DNA of 64,000 nucleotides, from the NCBI GenBank assembly GCA_021018995.1, contig CM037584.1:173866317-173930316 (forward strand). The letters run 5' to 3'. Below the pieces are notes generated by a model. The model was not told the DNA's origin and did no database searches. It saw nothing but the letters and a program-made list of their open reading frames with translations. This DNA comes from Chloranthus sessilifolius. Taxonomy: Eukaryota > Streptophyta > Magnoliopsida > Chloranthales > Chloranthaceae. Below are positions 44,911-57,141 of the stretch, in pieces. A program made the position numbers and the translations under genes. Every line of letters starts with the position of its first letter. The stretch's first letter is position 1.

Positions 44911-46129
44911 CACAGGGTCAAGCCGCCGCGCTCAGACTAAGGTCAAACCCCTTGTGTCTATCTCACCATTGATTTTATTAAGCCACCAAAACTTTGACCA
45001 TTATCATATATATATATATATATATGCATTTTACACGAGATCCGAACTCTTACCATCCATACAAACAATATCGGTTGTACAAGTGTAACGCCAGATTGCA
45101 GCCCAATAAATGATTTAGGGCCACTCAATTAAGGGTGTTTTGTGCCACTCGCTTGATGAAATAAGTGGAACCAACCCACTTAACATGTCCTACACTAACA
45201 CTTTCAAAGTCCCCATCACTAAGTAGGCATTTTGGCAAAAGTCTATGGAGCACATGGTTGGTCGGATGGTTATGTGGACCACTTCACTAACTGAAGTTCC
45301 CAATATCTTCCCAACTTAACAAAATCCAATTTATCTTACTTAAGAGTAACTAATTGCATAGCTAATGCTCCTTTTCTATTAGTCATAATAACTATGTAAA
45401 TAGGATAGATGAAGGCCACCTATGGCTATGGGAAGGAAGAAGACTTTCAAGGAAATAGCTATTTAATTTTTTATCACAAAAAAAATATATATTATAAAGT
45501 TTATTTATTTATTTCATCTCAAGATTTGGTGTATTTTAATGCCTATATGTGACACAAAAAAAGGATAAATTTTCCAATTGTATATCCTACGAACAATTGG
45601 AATTTTTTCAAAATTTTTCGTTTGCCAAAATATGATGGTATTGCCTTGTCCTATTCATTTGAGGTCATCTTTGGGAGTCTTATTTATTTATTTATTTATT
45701 TATTATTATTATTATTATTTTCTTTTGATGCCATTTGCATCTCAACAATATTTATTCTATATTTTTGTCGTCCCTAGAATTTTATAGTCTTCTGAAAAAC
45801 ATCATGATTCTTTAACCTCAGTCTTTTATAACATGACAAAGGTAGGCTATATCTATTGCCCTTTTTGTGCCTTAGATTGTTAGTTCACTGCCCATTCTCT
45901 TGACTATTTTTTCGTTGTTTCACACCTTCTAACTTACAAGTGTATTCCGCTCTTATTTTCAGCAGTAAGAAAATCTGCCTTAATGTCAGGAAAGTCAAAG
46001 TCAACGATATTGACACCAAAAATATTTCTTTAATAGGAAAAAAAAGAAAAGAAAAGGATACTGATATTTACAACCATATAGTCATTACCTACAACCATAA
46101 TTTTGGCATATGAGAGACATTGGCTGGCT
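44911..46129. other. Long stretch without a recognised gene
   Basis: A (TA)10 microsatellite lies at 45005-45025. 45110-45230 resembles 43365-43460 (ACTCACT / ACCAACCCACTT...TTCAAAGTC), pointing to an old local duplication. TTTA and TTA tracts lie at 45681-45719. No coding region was seen. Confidence 0.45.
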
Positions 46130-46415
46130 TCAATTAGACAAGGAGATATCATTTTTACATACCAATCTTTCACACAGTTTATCTTGAGATCATGAGCGCA
46201 CCTATCAAACTGTCAGATTCTGATTCCATTTGTTACACTCCCAAATGTGACAGGAGAACCCCTTATAATGGTACGCCTCTAACCATGATCACTTTTGAGG
46301 ATTTCACGTGGAATCAACAGCTGATTGTCTGATAGGTGGGCTATGATCTCAAGATTTATTGTGTGGTAGATTAGTATGAAAAATGATTTTTGTCGTCTAA
46401 TTCCAGGCACGTATA
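46130..46415. mobile_element. Fold-back MITE fragment of the GATGGAGAT family
   Basis: CCAATCTTTCACACAGTTTATC...GCGCACCTATCA is answered by TGATAGGTGGGC...AAGATTTATTGTGTGG. The outer ends are lost. Confidence 0.6.
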
Positions 46416-46524
46416 GACTCTCACAAGCAAAAATCCTAGTTGCAGATATCGAATCTTTGGTCGCAAATATTGTATAACAAAAAATGGAGAAGAAAAAGAG
46501 AGGATACATAAAATGGCATATATT

Positions 46525-47141
46525 AGGGATTTTTGCATTTAGCCCCCTAAAATATGTCATATTTCGACTCTATCCCTGTGTTTCACTTATTTACGCGGTT
46601 GTCTCTGCTTTTTTATTTCCTTTGCTTTTTACCCTCTACGGTGATGAATCAACCATTGACTATTCTAAAATAGACTTGACTTCTTCGAATAAGATGATAG
46701 AGATCATTTTGCAACGCAACTTTCTACCTAATGAATCTTGAGATCATGAGTGTTCTATTAGACGGTCAGAATTTGATTTACATGACACACATATTGAAAA
46801 GTGAACCAAGAACCATGCTTGATTTACACTCACGTTCATGATCACTTTTTGTACTATCTGCCAAATGAAATCAAAATTTGACAGCTTGATGGTAGCCTCC
46901 GGATCTCGAGATTCAATTAGTAGACTATTATGGTGAAAAATGATCTCCATCATCTTATTCAAAGCAAGGACCGCTGTGTAAATAGGTGAAAAATGATCTC
47001 CATCACTTTTAATAGTCAATGATTGATTCTTTATTATAAAGTAAAGGAAATATAAAAGCAAGGACCACAGTGTAAATAGGTAAAACACAAGAGTAGAGTA
47101 TAAATACGACATATCTTAAGAGAATTAATGCAAAATTCCCA
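46525..47141. mobile_element. Second Mutator-like composite element
   Basis: The left end AGGGATTTTTGCATTTAGCC and the right end GCAAAATTCCCA are inverted. Inner arms pair from ATATGTCATATTTCGACTC to TATAAATACGACATAT and from GTGTTTCACTTATTTACGCG to its partner near 47075. The 9 bases outside each end (GCATATATT and ACTTATATT) agree at 7 positions, as expected for an old target duplication. As in the larger element at 18820, the interior holds arms of the GATGGAGAT family. Confidence 0.6.
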
Positions 47142-47256
47142 ACTTATATTTTAATAGAGTTGGTATAAGCTGTACCAAGGTGTAGGGGCTATGAGTCCAA
47201 ATTAATGAAAGTATAGTTTTGACATTTTGGTCAGCTGAGAGTGAGATTGCAACACT

Positions 47257-48045
47257 TAGGCCAAGGATAGTCACCAAGTCAAGGTTCCGCTAAAATTCGA
47301 TGATGTTAAATTTAAAAAAAAATCGACAAGTTCAGAAAAATGGAGGAAAAAAATAAGATTTAAAAATATTAAAAATCATAATTTTTGAAAATTTTGAAAA
47401 TTATTCATGAATTCTTTAAAACACTTGAATTTTAAAAAAATTCGAAAATAATTCTGAATTAATTCGCAGAACCTAAAATTCGTGAATGTTTTCAACTAAG
47501 ATTTCTAGGGCGCCAATCGTTGCCTTCCGTGTGAACGATCTAGATTGATGTACACCCGTGCAGTATTGACGTCCCGAAGGGCTGATATGAACACATGTTT
47601 AAATTATGGTTTGACATACCACCCGGCACATGTGCGCGGTCTCGTATTTTATATAGTGAAATATGGTAGACGTTGCTCGATCCGATCAAAGTAACCCTAC
47701 AGAAAAAATGACATTGTACAGGCCGGTCCGCGAAGCAGTCATATTAATTTCCATTCGAAATTAGGGTTTAAAACACATGATCCTTCCCTATAACCATAGT
47801 CACAAACACCGCAAATTACTCTCAAAATTTTCAAAAATTCTCATGTTATTAAAAATTCACGAATAATTACCAAAATTTTCAAAACTTGTGATTTTTAATA
47901 TTTTTAAATTTTTTGATACTTTTAATTTATTTTTCTCTCTCTCATTTTTTCTTGGAATATGTCTCCAAACTCCTCGGATTTCCCTAAATTTTAACATCGC
48001 CGAATTACTGCCGAACTCCCACTTGGTGATTATGCCTATAACTAT
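47257..48045. mobile_element. Fold-back element, about 790 bases
   Basis: ATAGTCACCAAGTCAAGG on the left pairs with CCCACTTGGTGATTATGCC on the right. The arms go on through TTCGATGATGTTAAATTTAA and AAAAATATTAAAAATCAT for about 200 bases each. The central 300 bases are less AT-rich (GTGAACGATCTAGATTGATG, GGCCGGTCCGCGAAGCAG) and have no open frame. Confidence 0.65.
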
Positions 48046-48249
48046 AACTTTATCGCATTAGTTATGCATCTTAGAATGTCATAAAAAGATTGTTGGTGGT
48101 TCAATCGACTATAATCATACGATTTATTCCTAAACTACTGCTCGGTTGATTGCCAATAGGGGCTATATTTGACAATAGTTGCCATTACAGAAGTGGCCTG
48201 AGCAGCAAATGACTTGCTTCAGGGTCCTTTCTTCTGACACGTGGCATAT

Positions 48250-49618
48250 GAAAATATTGTGTATGCAGATTTGAAGGAAGTGTTCTAAAGATCTATGGCA
48301 TTCAAAATATTGAGATGTGATGAAAGTTATTTGATGAGATTTGTGAAGTTTTAGGTGTTTCAGACAAATTTGGTCATTTGATATACTAAGAAACATAAAA
48401 GAACACAAAGTCAACTACAACCGAAATACTGAAGCAAAAGAGATGCAAAGCTAAACTATTCTCGATAGTCGATCAATCGACCTCTTAGGTTGATGCATCG
48501 ACATAACAAAAAAAGCTGAAAGCACCTCTCAGTCACATGTAAAGTCAATCAAATATTGAGACGCGGAAGATTCAAATTCAAATATGCCGATTGATTGTCC
48601 ACTTAAGTCGATCAATCGACCAATTTCAAATTTCAAAACTCCAAACCAAAGAGCTATTTAAGCAAAAATTCGATGAATTAGTGGGGATCTTCTCTCGTTG
48701 CATTTTCTTTCTACTTTAGTTTTCCAGGGCATTTTCCCCTGCTCTTCTAGCTTTTGGTTATTCATTTTTTCTAGCTTAAGGCCCTAGATTAGTTTAATTT
48801 AATTTATTTTTCAATCATATTGTTCATTTCCATCATGTGTGGCTAGTTTAATTAAGGATGAAAATCTAAAAAACCTCATCCGAGGTAATCATTCATAATA
48901 ATACAAATGTGTGGTGAAGATATTAGATTCTTTTATGGGTTCTGATGCTATTATTTCTATGGATATAATCTGATTGCCATCTGAGATATGGGAGCTAATC
49001 ATGCCCTGTGATCTCAAATCTGCAATGATGATTCTATTCTAATCACTGTCATCTCAAGGTAAATTCTACCACTATCTAAGGTGTGAGTGTTAATCATACA
49101 TTCATGATATGTTAATCACACATCTCTGTGATCTCATATTGGAAGTGTAGAATTTACCCAGAGATAAGATTTTGAATGGTATCTGAGGTGTGAGTGTTAA
49201 TCATACACTCACGGGATGTTAATCATACATCTCCGTGATCTCAGATCTGTAATTTAGAACTCATGTGTGTTCGGGTTCCGTGCTTACACAGACATCTTTT
49301 GTAAATCTCATATCTTAATCTACAGATTTGTATTGCATGAATGATAAACCTACAATGGGAAGATTTAGTACCTCAATCCTTATATTTCATTATCTGTTTA
49401 AATTCTCATTTATTGTTAGTGTTTATCTCATCCATCAAGTTCTCAGACTCTTTAAACTAGTAAATACTGTGATAAATCTGTGGTAATTCTTTTGATTAGT
49501 TGTTATTTCTCTTTTTAATTTTCTGACCAATCCTAGTGGGAACGATCTCGTACTCCGCGCCTACTATCTGCAAATCGATTTGTGCGCTTGAAAGTAAAAC
49601 ACATTTAAAACCACAATA
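48250..49618 (+). repeat. 5' LTR of the Athila-type element
   Basis: It aligns with 59243-60688 from about 48340 (TGTGAAGTTTTAGGTGTTT) to the end AAACCACAATA. The first 80-90 bases are too diverged to place the start exactly. By eye, a 225-base stretch (48465-48690) differs from its partner at about 13 positions. It lacks an insert of about 87 bases present in the 3' LTR. Confidence 0.8.
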
Positions 49619-49624
49619 AGTTTT

Positions 49625-49642
49625 TGGCGCCGTTGCCGGAGA
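49625..49642 (+). other. Primer binding site complementary to tRNA-Asp
   Basis: TGGCGCCGTTGCCGGAGA matches the complement of the plant tRNA-Asp 3' end at all but one position. It starts six bases after the 5' LTR, where minus-strand DNA synthesis is primed. Confidence 0.85.
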
Positions 49643-50252
49643 TTGGGCATAGAAAATCATAAATTTTTAGGAAATAGAAAATTAATTTTTAAAATTTCTG
49701 TAAGTTCGAATCTGCATTTTTGTTAATTTCAAAAAAAAAAAATTTGAAAAATTGAAAAGTATTGAGTTCGATCAATCGAGCCAACCACTCGATTAATCGA
49801 CTCCAAAAAAAAAAAAAATTGCATTCCTCCTTCCTCCTGTATAATTCGAATCTTTGGAATTTCAAAATTCAAAGTTTCGAATTTCAAAATTCGAATTCAA
49901 AAATTAGAAGTTTAAAACTCAAAATTTTGAAATTAAAAATTCAAATTCAAATTAAAATTTTGAATCCAGAAATTCGAAATTCATGATCTAAAATTTTTGA
50001 AATTTGAAATTTGAATTCAAAAAAAAAAAAAAAAGAAGAAGAAGAAAAAATAATAATAATAATTTCAAATTTTTCGATTGATCGACCTAACCACTCGATC
50101 CATCGAAGACTGTTCTGATTAATCGAGCAAAACCCTCGATCAATCGAACACAAAAAAAAAAAACTCAAACAAATCGAAAAATCAGTTTAGCTTGTGTGGT
50201 GTACTTGTTGAGGTATATCAAATCGTTGAGACTGTGAACTCTATGTCTTTAT

Positions 50253-51900
50253 ATGCACACGAGGTCCTTTAAAGGGAAATCTTTAGAACCTTTGAACTCT
50301 GAGATCGAGCGAACTTGTCATTCAAATCGAAAGGAGATCAGATCAATACAAGAAGTCGGAGTTGAAACATTAATTCAATTCGAGATGGCTGCAAATGGTC
50401 GTGAAGAATACCAACATGAGAATGAGGAAGAACCAACTCAGAGAGAGTTGTTTGCTCCAATAATCATAAACACCCCTTCTTGCATCACATACCCCGCCAC
50501 ACCTGGCGACAGATTTGAGATCCGTGCAAATGTGATTCAAATCCTTCCAATTTTTCATAATATGGATAGAGAAGACTCATACCAACACATCAAATACTTC
50601 ATTGAAGTCTGTTCTTCAGTGTATCAGAACTTCAGTGAAGAATCTGTGAGATTGCGTTTGTTTTCTTTTTCTATAAAGGATAAGGCCAAAGCATGATTAA
50701 ATTCATTACCAGCTGGATCTATAACCACCTGGGATCAGATGGTTAAGAAATTTTTAGTAAATTTTTTTTCCCATAGCCAAGACTAATGCCCTAAGACGCG
50801 AAATCACTGATTTTACGTAAGAAGATGACGAGAGATTTTATGAAGCTTGGGATAGTTTCATAGATCTCTTACTGAAGTGTCCACATCATGAATTTTCAAA
50901 ATGGAGATTAGTCCAATATTTTTACAATATATTGGATCAGGCTAATCGACATCTGGTCGAATCGATGAACGTCGGAGGATTTCTTGGACTTAAGGAAAAT
51001 AAATCCTATAATTTCTTGGAAAAGTTGGTTAAAGATTCACAGCAATAGGACTTCACGAAGACTCATGATCAACCAATCAAAAATCGATACCAAACAGAAA
51101 GCTCAACGAAGAAAGGAGGATTATATGTGGTAAAAGAAACCCATGATCTCATAGCAAAGATAGATTTCCTCACTCAATAAGTTGAGGAATTGAAGCTAAA
51201 GAAAAATGTGAGTGTTGTGATTATACAATCAAACCCATGTTCATATTGTGCAAGTTCAATGCACACAACTGACAGTTTCCCTTTAATGCAGAATTATTCA
51301 GAAGACACTTGCGAACAATTGAACGCATTGAACAACTACGGTTGAAATTGGATAAATGTCTTTAATGAAAACAACCCGAATAGTTGAAAATATCATCAAA
51401 ATTTCTCATATAAGCAAGGAAATCAGAAACCTCAAACTAGAGGATAAGGGATGAATTTTTATTCAAATTAAAATTTCAACAAGGGACCACAACAATAGTT
51501 TAGTCAAGGGCAATTTCAATAGCAGAACTATAGAGGTGGAAACCAATTCCACCAAAATCAAAGTCAAAATGGGCAACCCAGGCAATCCAACCAGAATTTT
51601 CAATTCCCACAACCAATAATGGGATATTAGAACCAACCCACACAACAACTCATGCGCCAACCTGGTTTTGCATAAAATTTCCCACCGTCTGGATTCAACA
51701 ATCAACAAGAAAACGCTGCGCAACTTCATCCTCAGAACCAATATCCTTAGAATGAGGATATGTAAAAGTTCATCCAATCAAATACTTCTTCGATATCAAA
51801 GATAGAAACTCAAATTGGTCAATTGGCAACACTCTTATTTGAAAGAGAAAATGGATCATTTCCTAGTCAGCTAATTCCAAATTCGAGAGGACAAATAGTT
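50253..51900 (+). pseudogene. gag of the Athila-type element, broken
   Basis: An ATG frame of 147 codons (50253-50696) contains the conserved gag core region. It then meets TGA, and recognisable gag sequence goes on past several further stops and frame changes to about 51060. A CX2C-like cluster near 51237-51290 is the remains of a zinc-knuckle-like region. A Gln/Asn/Pro-rich linker follows to about 51900. Confidence 0.8.
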
Positions 51901-51963
51901 GTCGGGCAGGCCTCGACCTCGTCACGGAAACAAAATCAACAATAAATCAAAGTAATTACAACG

Positions 51964-52971
51964 TTGAGATCTGGAAAACATAACAAAGTGGAATTGCCAG
52001 AAGAAGATAAGAAGTCTGAACTTGAGGATAAACTTGAGACGAATGAGGAAGTTGAAGAAGAGGTGGAACAAAAGAAAAAGATTGAAGAAAAGAATGAGAG
52101 AGAAAAGAATTTCGTGCTCAAAGCCCCATATCCTCAAAGGCTAATGGGACCAAAGAAAAATCGTGATCAGGAAGGGATCATTGAAATGTTTAAACAGTTA
52201 AAGATCAATATCCCCTTCCTAGATGTCATTCAGCAAGTACCGGCATACCTAAAAATTTTAACGGACTTGGTGACAATCAAAAGGAAGACTAACGTCCCGA
52301 AAAAAGCTTTCTTTGTAGAGAAGGTAAGTTCAGTATTGCAAGCGAGACTTTCAATTAAATACAAGGACCCTGGTTATCCTACAATCTCAATTATCATAGG
52401 AGAGAACCGCATCGATCAAACACTTTTAGACCTTGGAGCAAGTATTAATCTGTTGTCGTACTCTATTTACAAGGAACTTTAGCTGAGCGAACTGAAGCCC
52501 ACAACAATAACCCTTCAGTTCACTAATAGGTCAATCAAAATTCCTCGGAGAATTGTAGAGAATGTCCTTATTAAGGTGGACACTTTCTACTTTCCAATTT
52601 ATTTTGTTGTCTTGGACACCGAACCCAATCCCAATCTGAAGACTAATATTCTGGTAATCCTAGGAAGACCTTTCCTAGCAATATCGAATGCATTAATTAA
52701 TTGTCGAAATAGGATAATAAATTTATCATTCAGGAATATGACCGTGAAACTGAATATCTTCCACATTGCAAAGCAACCTGTTGAAGATGAGAAACATGCA
52801 CAAGTATGCATGATTGATAGTATTGTGGGAAATATATTCTTTGCTTCAGAATATGAGAACCCTATAGAAGCCTGTCTAGCCCACTTCGGTAAAGACTTCG
52901 ATGTGGATCGCGTGATCCACGAAGTTAATGAAATGTTAGATTCTACACCACTCTTGGGAGACAATGAATGA
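51964..52971 (+). pseudogene. Protease region of the Athila-type element, broken
   Basis: The open frame 51964-52482 begins with a Lys/Glu-rich charged linker. It then reaches the aspartic protease motif DLGAS (about 52429-52443), where the usual Ser-Gly variant is replaced by Leu-Gly as in many gypsy elements. A stop at 52480-52482 cuts the domain. Its second half continues in the open frame 52576-52971, which includes an ILGRPF word. Confidence 0.82.
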
Positions 52972-53279
52972 CAACTGAAAGATGAGGCCAAGGAGGAAGA
53001 AAGGAAAGAAGCATCAAGAGAAGAGGAGAAATCAAAGCTGGAACTAAAATCTCCCCCGATCTGAAATATGCATACTTGGGAAACAATGAAACTAATCTGG
53101 TGATTATTTCAGCAAAATTGAATGAAGACCAAGAGGAACAACTCATTGAAGTACTCCAAGACCAGAAAAGTACAATCAGATAGTCTATTAAGGACATTAA
53201 AGGTATCAGCCCGACGGTGGGTATACACCGGATTCATTTGGAAGAAAGTGCTAAACCCTCCAGAGAACAATAACGTAGA

Positions 53280-53900
53280 TTGAATCTAATAATGCAAGAC
53301 GTGAGAAATGAAGTTATTAATTTGCTAGATGTCGAGATTATATATCCTATTTCTGACAGCAAATGGGTTAGCCCGACACAAGTGGTTCCCAAAAAGTCTG
53401 GAGTAACTGTGGTGAAGAATGAAGAGAATGAGCTGATACCAACAAAAGTTCAGACTGACTAGAGAGTGTGCATCAACTATAGAAAGTTGAATTCAATGAC
53501 AAGGAATGATCACTTCCCTCTCTCATTTATTGATCAAATGCTTGAGAGACTGGCAGGACATCAATACTATTATTTCATTGATGGCTATTCTGGATACAAT
53601 CAGATAGTCATAACATCAGAAGATCAGGAAAAAACAACATTCATATATCCATTTGAAATGTTCTCCTACCGGCGAATGTCATTTGAGCTTTGCAACGCTC
53701 CTGCTATATTTCAAAGATGCATGTTAAGTATATTTTCAGACATGGCAGAGAGATTTCTGGAAGTCTTCATGGATGACTTCTCAATTTATGGAGATAGTTT
53801 TAATAATTGCCAGCAAAATCTATCTCTAGTTCTTGCGAGATGTCAAGAGAAGAATCTTATTTTAAATTAAGAGAAATGTCATTTCATGGTACAAAACAGC
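53280..53900 (+). pseudogene. Reverse transcriptase of the Athila-type element, broken
   Basis: The frame 53280-53462 and the frame 53466-53870 are the same reading frame interrupted by one TAG at 53460. Finger and palm motifs are recognisable, and the catalytic FMDDF is intact at about 53766-53780. A TAA at 53868 ends the frame just before the connection to RNase H. Confidence 0.9.
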
Positions 53901-54669
53901 ATAGTTCTTGGACACATCATCTCATCCAAAGGCATTGAAGTAAACAAATCAAAAATAGAGTTGATTGCAAGTCTTCCACTGCCAAGAACTGTGAAAGAAA
54001 TAAGATCTTTTATGGGACATGCTGGTTTTTACCTACGATTCATCAAGGATTTCAGTAAGATTGCAAAACCTCTATGCAACCTACTCGTCAAAGACGTCAC
54101 ATTCCTCTTTGATGAGAAATGCATGAAAGCTTTTGAAGTAATCAAAGTTGAACTTGTTCAAGCTCCAATAATTCAATCTTCGGATTGGAATTTACCGTTT
54201 GAGATCATGTGTGACGCATCTGATTATGCAGTGGGAGCAATATTAGAACAAAGGGTGGAGAAAATTTTGCACGTCATTTACTATGCAAATCGCACTTTGA
54301 ATGATGCACAATTGAATTATTCCATCACAGAGAAGGAATTGCTGACAGTTGTCTTCGCACTCGATAAATTTCGATCATACCTCTTGGGATCATGCAGCAC
54401 TTCGCTACTTATTTGTGAAGAAAGACGCTAAGGCAAGATTAATTCTATGCATATTGCTTTTACAAGAGTTTGATTTAGAAGTCAAAGATAAAAAGGGATC
54501 GGAGAATGTGGTAGCTAACCACCTTTCTAGAATCATTGTTAAAAAATCTGATGATTTGGTTCAGATCTTAGAAAATTTCCCAGATGAACAGTTGTTTGCC
54601 ATTGAGTGTACACCCTGGTACGCAGATTTGGTTAACTATTTAGTGACAGATCAAGTGCCACAATACTGA
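53886..54669 (+). pseudogene. RNase H region of the Athila-type element, broken
   Basis: The open frame 53886-54431 carries the RT connection and the start of RNase H, with acidic residues in CDASDYAVGA (about 54211-54240) and EKEL. A frame change near 54390 moves the rest of RNase H into 54349-54669, where [15 protein letters not shown] is visible. Confidence 0.85.
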
Positions 54670-54779
54670 ACCAAGAATGAGAAATCTATTTTTTTAGCAC
54701 GGGCAAAGCACTATTTTTTAAGGACCCGTATCTGTTAAAGAACTGTCCTGATCAGATAATCGGAAGATGTATCCCAGAG

Positions 54780-56024
54780 TCCGAGCAAATAAATATAATC
54801 TGATTCTGTCACGAGTTGTCCTGTGACGGACACTTCAGCTCACGAAAAATAGCTACAAAGATTCTCCAGTGTGATTTCTATTGGCCAACAATTTTTAAAG
54901 ACTGCCACCAACATTGCATTTTATGTAGCAACTGTCAAATGTTGGGCAGAATCTCCAAGCGAAATATGATGCCTTTAAACCCAATTCTCGAAGTTGAAGT
55001 GTTTGATGTATGGGGGATCGATTTCATGGGTCCATTTTCAAACTCCTTAGGGAATTTACATATTCTCGTTGATGTAGACTATGTTTCAAAGTGGGTAGAA
55101 GCCATAGCTTGCAAGACAAATGCTCACAAGGTGGTCATCAAATTTCTGAAAGAGCAAGTTTTCTCACAATTTGGAGTTCCAAGAGTTATATTAGCGATGG
55201 TGGAAAACACTTTTGCAATAAAGTGTTTGCTCACCTAATAAAGAAGTATGGTGTCACACACAAGGTCACCACACCATACCATCCTCAAACAAGTGGACAA
55301 GTTGAAGTTTCAAATCGGGAGCTTAAACGAATTTTGGAAAAAATGATTAAGCCAAATTGAAAAGATTGGTCGTTAAAATTAGACGACGCTTTATGGGCTT
55401 ATTGAACGGCGTACAAACCTCCCATCGGAATGTCTCCCTATAGGATGGTTTTTGGCAAAGCTTGCCACTTACCCGTTGAGCTTGAACACCGGACATATTG
55501 GGGTGCCATCAAAGCATTGAACGGCATACAAAGCTCCCATCGGAATGTCTCCCTACAGGATGGTTTTTGGCAAAGCTTGCCACTTACTCGTTGAGCTTGA
55601 ACGCCGGGCATACTGGGGCGCCATCAAAGCATCGAACTTTGATTTAGAAAAAGTGAGACACTAGAGAAGTGTGGAAATTGCTAAACTAGAAAAGATCAAA
55701 GCTGATGCTTATGATTGTGTCAAATCATACAAGGACCGCATGAAGTGTGTCCATGATCAGTCAATCCTGAGGAAATCGTTTACTATTGGCCAAAAGGTAC
55801 TGCTTTATAAGTCAAAGCTCCATTTATTCCCGAAAAAACTTAAAACCCAATGGAACGGTCCATTCCAGTTCAATCACATATTTCCAAATTGGGCAATTGA
55901 AATCAGTAACCCTCGGAATGACAGTAAATTTCAAGTCAATGGGCAACGGTTGAAACCGTTTCTTAAAAATACCATTGTGAATTTGGATGAAAGTGTGTTG
56001 AATGATCCTGAGCAATCGGGATGA
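54780..56024 (+). pseudogene. Integrase of the Athila-type element, broken
   Basis: The zinc-binding HHCC region (about 54820-54945) and the catalytic core lie in 54816-55238. The first core Asp (in WGIDFMGPF) is kept. The segment around the second Asp is altered. After a frameshift the core resumes in 55091-55360. A 115-base tandem duplication (55401-55630) breaks the frame again. The C-terminal part is 55671-56024. Confidence 0.85.
55401..55630 (+). repeat. 115-base tandem duplication inside integrase
   Basis: ATTGAACGGC starts at 55401 and 55516. Both copies run through TCTCCCTAYAGGATGGTTTT and CTTGCCACTTAC to GGCGCCATCAAAGC or a near variant. The 115-base length is not a multiple of three, so it shifts the frame. 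Copies differ at several positions. Confidence 0.95.
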
Positions 56025-56595
56025 GATAAAAATTTTGAAAGGTCGAGATAGCGACACTAAAATTAGTGCTTCTTGGGAGGCAACTCAAGTTAAAAAAAAT
56101 AAAAATAAATAAATAAAGGTTAATTAAGTTGAAGAATGAAAAAGTTCAATTTCGTGTTTAATTCAGCGCTTCACTCTTCCAGTCGATTAATCGACCCTCA
56201 TTCTCGATTAATCGAACTTCTGTAACACATAAAATCTTCTCTGTTCGGAATTAGTCACACTCGATCAATTGACTTGCACTGTCGATTAATCGAGTGTATA
56301 TATAATAAATTCAGGTAACTAATTCCAAGGCACACGCTCTCGATCAATCGACTATTTCTGTTGATCAATCGATTATTTCTGTCGATCAATCGACTCTTCA
56401 GTTTGTCGAACCCAATGTTATGATTTTAGAGATTGAGTGCGACTAGGATTCTTCTATTTTCGGAAGAACTCTTTTTGCCAACTTAGGACTCTTTGATTTC
56501 TGTTTAAATGAAAAACCAAAAAGCTTTAACCTTCTTCAAAAGTCTATCAAACATCTTAAAGCTCTAATTCCCTTCTCAACTCTCATCAAGCAACA

Positions 56596-57141
56596 ATGGC
56601 TGGAAAGTATTATCGCACTCGTGCAACCATACAGAGGATGGAAGAGACCGCCAGAAAGAGGGTGCTAGGTAACAAATCACTGTTACCGTTGGATTTCAAC
56701 AATGTAGAGACGGTGGACCTAGATCTAGTGTCTACTCCGCTATGTGAAGAGCCAGCGCAAAAAAAGACTAATCGTTCAAACCATTGCAAGCAAATCATAC
56801 CGGATGATGTTGAGATGATTGATCTAGATCCACCTTCCCCACTAGCCAAATCACCTTCGTGCACCCCTTCATCATCATTCACAACACCACCACCACCACC
56901 ACTCACACCGCCTCCTTCTCACTCACCAACTCCATGCCGCAATCCATTAGCGGCATTCATTCCAAGATCAATCCCTCAAGTGATCATCAACATGATTTCT
57001 ATTAAAACTTGGGCAAAGTTGTACCCGGCTCCTAAAATTCAAGATCTGCCCACAAGTAGCGTAGTCGACTCATCCACTCTGCCTCTCCCTGATGTCACTC
57101 CGGATTCCTCCAATCCTAGTCGTATCATCGAGGCAATGTAG
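56596..57141 (+). CDS. Extra open frame downstream of pol in the Athila-type element
   Basis: A 181-codon ATG frame is intact although the rest of the element is decayed. The N-terminal 40 residues are basic (TRATIQRMEETARKR). Residues about 70-115 are acidic, then Pro/Ser/Thr-rich with a PPPPPLTPPPS run. No signal peptide or membrane segment is visible. In Athila elements this position can hold an envelope-like or gag-like accessory frame, but I see no envelope feature here. The function is unknown. Confidence 0.5.
   Translation: MAGKYYRTRATIQRMEETARKRVLGNKSLLPLDFNNVETVDLDLVSTPLCEEPAQKKTNRSNHCKQIIPDDVEMIDLDPPSPLAKSPSCTPSSSFTTPPPPPLTPPPSHSPTPCRNPLAAFIPRSIPQVIINMISIKTWAKLYPAPKIQDLPTSSVVDSSTLPLPDVTPDSSNPSRIIEAM

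Noticed and set aside
48179-48183. TTGCC as target duplication of the Athila-type element (also at 60689-60693)
   Set aside because: The 5' LTR start is not recognisable next to it, so the match may be chance.
56596-57141. Envelope gene in the Athila-type element
   Set aside because: The position fits, but there is no signal peptide, membrane segment or cysteine pattern. Reported as an unknown accessory frame.
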